Below are positions 60,159 to 64,000 of a stretch of 64,000 bases of DNA, piece by piece. The first letter of the stretch is position 1. The number at the start of each line of letters is the position of its first letter. The notes below the pieces were generated by a model. The model did no database searches. It was not told where the DNA came from and worked only from the letters and a program-made list of their open reading frames with translations. Source of the stretch: Spirosoma fluviale (GTDB taxonomy: Bacteria > Bacteroidota > Bacteroidia > Cytophagales > Spirosomataceae). The translations under genes and the position numbers were made by a program. The stretch lies in assembly GCF_900230225.1 (NCBI RefSeq), contig NZ_OCNH01000004.1:310001-374000 (forward strand), written 5' to 3'.

Positions 60159-61580
60159 TCAGTTCAGCCAGCCACCGGTAAACCCGGCTTTGATCAGTCC
60201 ACGCTTAATGTGGGGATTCTTCTGCATCAGTTTCCAGACGAACTCCGAGCGCATATTTTCGGCCATCAGCAGGATCGGCCCCTGGTCGATACCAAGGTAG
60301 TCCACATCGAACCAGCCATTCTGCGTAGAGCCATTGGCTACGCGAGCCGGATAGCGATAAGTTGGGTTGAACGCATCGCGAAAACCATAGTTGCCGTACA
60401 GCTTCGACCCGTATTTTGCTTTCATAGCCCGCAAAGCAGGCACACAGATTTCCGGCGCAAACGCCACCGACCCACCCGCAGCCGTGGGCGCAATGGTGCC
60501 ATCGTCCACGATTTGGGTGCTGGCTGCTCCCCGCGCCCGGTACGAGAAAAACTGCTTACCGTTCACCAGGGTATCGCTGGGGCCGTCGCAGGCGGTAAGT
60601 CCCCAGATGGTCGGGCTGTAGTCCTGCCATTTGCCCGGATTGGCTACACAATACGCCCGGTTGGCGTAGGTAGCCCGGCGCGAATTCTCGAAATAGTCGA
60701 TGCCTTTACCCCGCATGTATTCGTCTTTTATCCCCCGAAAATCAATCCAGACGTGCGAGTACTGATGCCCGAAGAGCGGGTCGAAGTTCACGTGAGTCTG
60801 GTCGTAGAACGTTGCCCAGGGGTACGACTTGGTCCAGGCCGCCCAGACGTCGGTGCCAACGGCATGCGTAGGCGAGCCGAGGGCTAACACGTACAGCAGC
60901 ATCCCTTCGTTGTAGCCCGTCCAGTCGCTTTTGATAAAGCCCGACTCCGGGTGCCAGCCCATAGACACAAACGGCCGGGACGCCGGACCGTTGTTATTCT
61001 GAAACCAGACCCAGTCGACGCGCCCGTAAATCTGATCGGCCAGTTGGCGTATCTCCGTTTCAACGGCGTTGTTCTGATCGAAATAGCTTTGTGCGCTCAG
61101 AATACCACCCAGCAGCAGGGCCGTGTCGATGGTTGAGAGTTCGACCTGCTTAAAGCGTTCGCCGGTTTTCATATCCAGAAAATGATAGAAAAACCCTTTG
61201 TAGCCTGCTACACCCGTTGCCTTGTCGGACTGGGGCGCGTTGGCGAAGAAACGGAGCGTTTTCAGCGTACGCTCGGCGGCTTGCACCCGCGTTACATAAC
61301 CGCGCTCCACCCCGACGAGATACGATGTCAGACCAAAACCCACGGCGGCAATACTGGCGAAAGAATTGGACGGTGCCCGGTCGGGAACCAGCCCGTTTTC
61401 GGCATTGGTCGTTTCCCAGAAATAGCGAAACGTATCGCGTTGCAAGCTGTCCAGAAACGTATTGTCGGAGCCGGATAGGCTAAACGCCGTTGGTGCCGGC
61501 GTTACTGATTGTGGCTTCGGCTGGCAGCAGACGATGGAGAGGCTGGAACAGGTGATGAAAATGGCAAGGAGTTGTTTCAT
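60159..61580 (-). CDS. Glucoamylase-domain lipoprotein (GH144-like, beta-1,2-glucanase candidate)
   Basis: The 473-residue protein has a lipoprotein signal (MKQLLAIFITCSSLSIVCCQ). The Glycoamylase domain (PF10091 type) is shown by FLDSLQRDTFRYFWETTNAE, GLVPDRAPSNSFASIAAVGF, STIDTALLLGGILSAQSYF, GYNEGMLLYVLALGSPTHAV and DYSPTIWGLTACDGPSDTL. Many such Bacteroidota proteins are GH144 endo-beta-1,2-glucanases; others act as beta-1,3/1,2-glucan exo-enzymes. It lies downstream of the SusC/SusD pair on the same strand. Substrate is therefore an inference from family and context. Confidence 0.85.
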   Translation of the reverse strand: MKQLLAIFITCSSLSIVCCQPKPQSVTPAPTAFSLSGSDNTFLDSLQRDTFRYFWETTNAENGLVPDRAPSNSFASIAAVGFGLTSYLVGVERGYVTRVQAAERTLKTLRFFANAPQSDKATGVAGYKGFFYHFLDMKTGERFKQVELSTIDTALLLGGILSAQSYFDQNNAVETEIRQLADQIYGRVDWVWFQNNNGPASRPFVSMGWHPESGFIKSDWTGYNEGMLLYVLALGSPTHAVGTDVWAAWTKSYPWATFYDQTHVNFDPLFGHQYSHVWIDFRGIKDEYMRGKGIDYFENSRRATYANRAYCVANPGKWQDYSPTIWGLTACDGPSDTLVNGKQFFSYRARGAASTQIVDDGTIAPTAAGGSVAFAPEICVPALRAMKAKYGSKLYGNYGFRDAFNPTYRYPARVANGSTQNGWFDVDYLGIDQGPILLMAENMRSEFVWKLMQKNPHIKRGLIKAGFTGGWLN

Positions 61581-61591
61581 AGAGGGATCTT

Positions 61592-61760
61592 ACCCCACCC
61601 CAACCCCTCCCCTTGAAAAAAGGGGAGGAACTAGAGCAAGGGGGCTTCGTTACGATCTATACTCGCTTAAAGGGCCGAATTGATCATAATGGATTGTGGA
61701 AAAAAAGTACCTCGTTAAAAAGCCCCCTCCTTTTTTCAAGGAGGGGGTTGGGGGGTGGTC
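61592..61760. repeat. Inverted CCCCTCCTT repeat pair, MITE-like
   Basis: CACCCCAACCCCTCCCCTTG with AAAAAAGGGGAGG near 61596-61629 and the opposing CCCCCTCCTTTTTTCAAGGA then GGGGGTTGGGGGGTGG at 61723-61758 are inverted relatives. Each side also folds alone (CCTCCttttttcaaGGAGG). The 165-base unit between the glucanase and SusD genes resembles a miniature inverted-repeat element. Confidence 0.65.
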
Positions 61761-61780
61761 AGCACCAATAGAGCAAACCC

Positions 61781-63280
61781 CTAATACCCCGGATTCTGGG
61801 TCAACTGCCCACCGCTCAATTGAATCTGCGGCTGGGGAATGGGGAAAACTTCGTGTTTGCCCGCTACAAAGTTTTTGCCGAGGGCCTGATAAATAGCCGC
61901 TGCCCGTCCCTGCCGAACCAGGTCGAAATAGCGGTCGTGCTCAAACGCCAATTCCACCCGGCGCTCGTTCCAGATAGCCTGCTGCAAACCAGCCTGAGCG
62001 GTTGTCGTTACGTTTGGCAAGGCTGTAGCGAGGCCACCCCGCGCCCGTGTCCGGACCTGATTTAAGGCTGTCAGCGCTTTGGTCGGCTGGCCGAGTTCGT
62101 TGGCGGCTTCGGCGTTCATCAGCAACACTTCGGCATAACGCAGAATACGAACGTTTTTACTGGTTTCCCAGGTATCACCGTTGTTTGTCTCTCTGGTGAA
62201 GCTCACGTACGCTTTCATGTTGTAATACGGATTTTCGGCATTCGGGCTCACAACCCGGCCATCCCAGAGAGTCATGCCACGCTGGATGATGGTCCCATCC
62301 TTACGGGTGTCGCCGGTTTCGTAGGCTTTCACCAGATTTTCGGAGGGCGTGTTGAATCCCCAGCCCCAGCCATTTTCACCCCGTGCGCCCTGCGACTCGA
62401 AATAACCCTGAACACCTTTATTAGGCGTAACACCCCGGCCCTGAATCTCGAAGATCGACTCGACACCGTTCTCCGACGATTCGCGCCAGAGTTCTCCGTA
62501 GTTGGGTTGCAATGAATACTGACCCGAAGCAATGATCTCGTCGGTCAGTTGCAGCACCACATTCCACTTCTTTTCGTACATGGACACTTTAGCCAGCAGC
62601 GCTTTAGCAGCTCCTTTAGTAGCCCGGCCCAAATCGGCCGCGTTGTACTGCGATTTCTCAGGCAGATTAGCGACGGCCGTTGCCAGATCTGTTTCAATCT
62701 GGGTGTATACCTGTGCTGTCGTAGCCCGCACTCGACCCTGCTGAATGTCGCTGGCGTTGGTTGGGTCAGCCACTTTGACGATTAGCGGCACCCCGCCAAA
62801 CGAGCGAACGAGGTTGAAATAGCAATACGCCCGCAGGAAACTGGCTTCGCCAATGAGCCGGTTCTTCAGCGTGTCATTAATCGTCAGCGCCGGGAGGTTA
62901 TCCAGTGCCTGATTGGCACGGGCAATGGCTTCGTACTGACCACCCCAAACCTCGTTGAACGAAATGCTGGAGGGCGTAAAGGTGAAGTTGTCCAACTGAT
63001 CTTTATCCGTACCGGTGTCACCCGGCGAGCTGCCTTTGTCGGCATCATCCGAAGCAATACTCGTGAGGCCATTCCAGGAAAACGAATGGAAATTCCAGTC
63101 GACCATCTTGGAATAAATGGCGTTGACGAGACTCGTAGCCGCATCGGCATTGCTCGAAAAGAAATCCGTTGGAGTTTGCTGTCCCTGGGGTGGCACATCC
63201 AGGAACGACTTGGAACAGCCACTGGCAATCACCAGACCACCAATGCAGGTGTATGTAATGAGTTTATGAAAGGTTTTCAT
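61781..63280 (-). CDS. SusD/RagB family nutrient-binding lipoprotein
   Basis: The 499-residue lipoprotein (MKTFHKLITYTCIGGLVIAS, lipobox ASGC) begins with the SusD pattern SKSFLDVPPQGQQTPTDFF and has AIARANQALDNLPAL, RLIGEASFLRAYCYFNLVRS followed by FGGVPLI, and near the end RTRARGGLATAL and IWNERRVELAFEHDRYFDLV. SusD proteins cap the SusC transporter and bind the glycan at the cell surface. It follows the susC-like gene by 12 bases. With the glucanase downstream it forms a polysaccharide-utilisation locus. Confidence 0.95.
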   Translation of the reverse strand: MKTFHKLITYTCIGGLVIASGCSKSFLDVPPQGQQTPTDFFSSNADAATSLVNAIYSKMVDWNFHSFSWNGLTSIASDDADKGSSPGDTGTDKDQLDNFTFTPSSISFNEVWGGQYEAIARANQALDNLPALTINDTLKNRLIGEASFLRAYCYFNLVRSFGGVPLIVKVADPTNASDIQQGRVRATTAQVYTQIETDLATAVANLPEKSQYNAADLGRATKGAAKALLAKVSMYEKKWNVVLQLTDEIIASGQYSLQPNYGELWRESSENGVESIFEIQGRGVTPNKGVQGYFESQGARGENGWGWGFNTPSENLVKAYETGDTRKDGTIIQRGMTLWDGRVVSPNAENPYYNMKAYVSFTRETNNGDTWETSKNVRILRYAEVLLMNAEAANELGQPTKALTALNQVRTRARGGLATALPNVTTTAQAGLQQAIWNERRVELAFEHDRYFDLVRQGRAAAIYQALGKNFVAGKHEVFPIPQPQIQLSGGQLTQNPGY

Positions 63281-63292
63281 CTCGTTGTTTAC

Positions 63293-64000
63293 TTAAAAGC
63301 CAATGTTCAAACCAGCCAGATAGGCCGATGTTACCGGATAGGTACCCAACTCGATACCCGCGTTCAGCGGATTGCTGCCGGGCAATTCGGGGGTATAGCC
63401 CGAGAAGGCTTTGATTGTCAGGGCGTTTTGCGCTGTTACATAAAACCGTACCCGACTCACTTTCAGCGACGATACCAAGTCTTTAGGCAACGTGTAGCCC
63501 AGCGTCACGTTGTTGATCCGGAAGAAAGAGCCCGATTCAACGTAATAGGTCGACGAAATAGGGACCGAATTGCTGGCCCGTGGTTCGGTATTGCTGGGGT
63601 TGGTGGGCGTCCAGCGGTCGGCGCGGGAAGCTTCGATGTTCTCGTTCCCAAAACGCTGTGCCTTCTTGCCGTTGTACACTTTATTGCCAATGTTCGCATA
63701 CCAGTCGGTCGAGAAATCGAAGTTTCCATAGGTGAATCCGCCGTTTACACCGAAGTACAGTTTAGGCTGATATGACCCCACAAACACACGGTCGTTGTCG
63801 TCAATAACGCCATCGCCGTTCTGATCGGCATAGCGGAAATCGCCTGGCTTGGTACCCTGAATTTTGGCTGCTGTATTATTTACCTGCTCCTGCGTCTGGA
63901 AAATACCATCGGTTTGCCACACCCAGAAACTACCCACGGGCTGACCTACTGCCGTGCGTGTAGTGTACTGCCCGTTACCAATGCCGCCTTCGTTAATGGG
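63293..64000 (-). CDS. SusC/RagA TonB-dependent receptor, C-terminal part (partial)
   Basis: The frame is open to the window end, so only about 235 C-terminal residues are seen. They include GSFWVWQTDGIFQTQEQVNN, GDFRYADQNGDGVIDDNDRV, NGGFTYGNFDFSTDWYANIG and end with the barrel strand SAYLAGLNIGF. DxNxDGVIDxxD and the aromatic ending are typical for SusC proteins. It is the transporter of the glycan system, directly before the susD-like gene. The plug, TonB box and carboxypeptidase-like part lie outside the window. Confidence 0.93.
   Translation of the reverse strand, partial: PINEGGIGNGQYTTRTAVGQPVGSFWVWQTDGIFQTQEQVNNTAAKIQGTKPGDFRYADQNGDGVIDDNDRVFVGSYQPKLYFGVNGGFTYGNFDFSTDWYANIGNKVYNGKKAQRFGNENIEASRADRWTPTNPSNTEPRASNSVPISSTYYVESGSFFRINNVTLGYTLPKDLVSSLKVSRVRFYVTAQNALTIKAFSGYTPELPGSNPLNAGIELGTYPVTSAYLAGLNIGF

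Noticed and set aside
1..64000. tRNA or rRNA genes
   Set aside because: No cloverleaf with a TTCGAATCC-type T-arm and CCA end, nor conserved rRNA stretch, was found on reading both strands by eye; single matches to T-arm words lay inside coding genes.

Overview
The window reads as chromosomal DNA of a Cytophagales bacterium (phylum Bacteroidota), most like Spirosoma or a close relative. The evidence is a SusC/SusD pair, many Tat- or lipobox-exported enzymes, a Bacteroidota-style curli locus, DUF4296 and Bat-type proteins, and three promoters that fit the Bacteroidota consensus TTG-N19/20-TAnnTTTG. No rRNA, tRNA, CRISPR array, phage or complete IS element was found. Coding density is high except for AT-rich gaps around the curli genes. 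The genus is inferred, not proven.

Layout. 1-9.7 kb: exported enzymes (M28 and S9 peptidases, two PLP enzymes, a flavin amine oxidase) and a secreted Hint-domain protein. 9.9-11.1 kb: a 47-residue lasso-type RiPP precursor with no maturation genes nearby, then a decayed LytTR regulator and histidine kinase. 11.2-15.4 kb: fatty-acid beta-oxidation genes (thiolase, FadJ-like) with a clear promoter and palindromic operator candidate, split by a damaged PIN toxin-antitoxin pair. 15.5-16.9 kb: a RelE-type toxin-antitoxin module bracketed by a duplicated rnhB tail. 16.3-19.9 kb: rnhB and the Bat/DUF58 operon. 19.9-24.8 kb: DUF4296 lipoprotein, protoporphyrinogen oxidase, GT2 transferase, then ergothioneine genes egtD and egtB.

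24.9-28.4 kb: a signalling cassette of cNMP-binding histidine kinase, receiver/thioredoxin-reductase-like fusion and zf-UBP protein. 28.5-38.1 kb: ChaN-like lipoprotein, DUF1801, an exported glycosidase, a small alpha/alpha protein with a DxDD terpene-cyclase-like motif, a GlmU-like protein, holB, and a RimK ligase with its retropepsin-like partner. 38.3-44.6 kb: small membrane and TonB-like proteins, an SDR epimerase, and an exported enolase-superfamily enzyme divergent from two exported RraA-like proteins. 45.1-54.4 kb: a curli locus with three curlin-repeat proteins, CsgE, CsgF, a CsgG with a C-terminal barrel-like extension, and a propeller lipoprotein. 54.4-64 kb: a GT-C membrane protein, an MscS channel, and a polysaccharide-utilisation region (Gfo/Idh/MocA oxidoreductase, GH144-like glucanase, SusD, partial SusC) that suggests beta-1,2-glucan use.

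Intergenic spaces hold several families of paired inverted repeats (REP/BIME-like), often touching stop codons. In three places a CATAGGGCA-type repeat lies at or inside gene ends, supplying stop codons and apparently part of the EgtD N-terminus.
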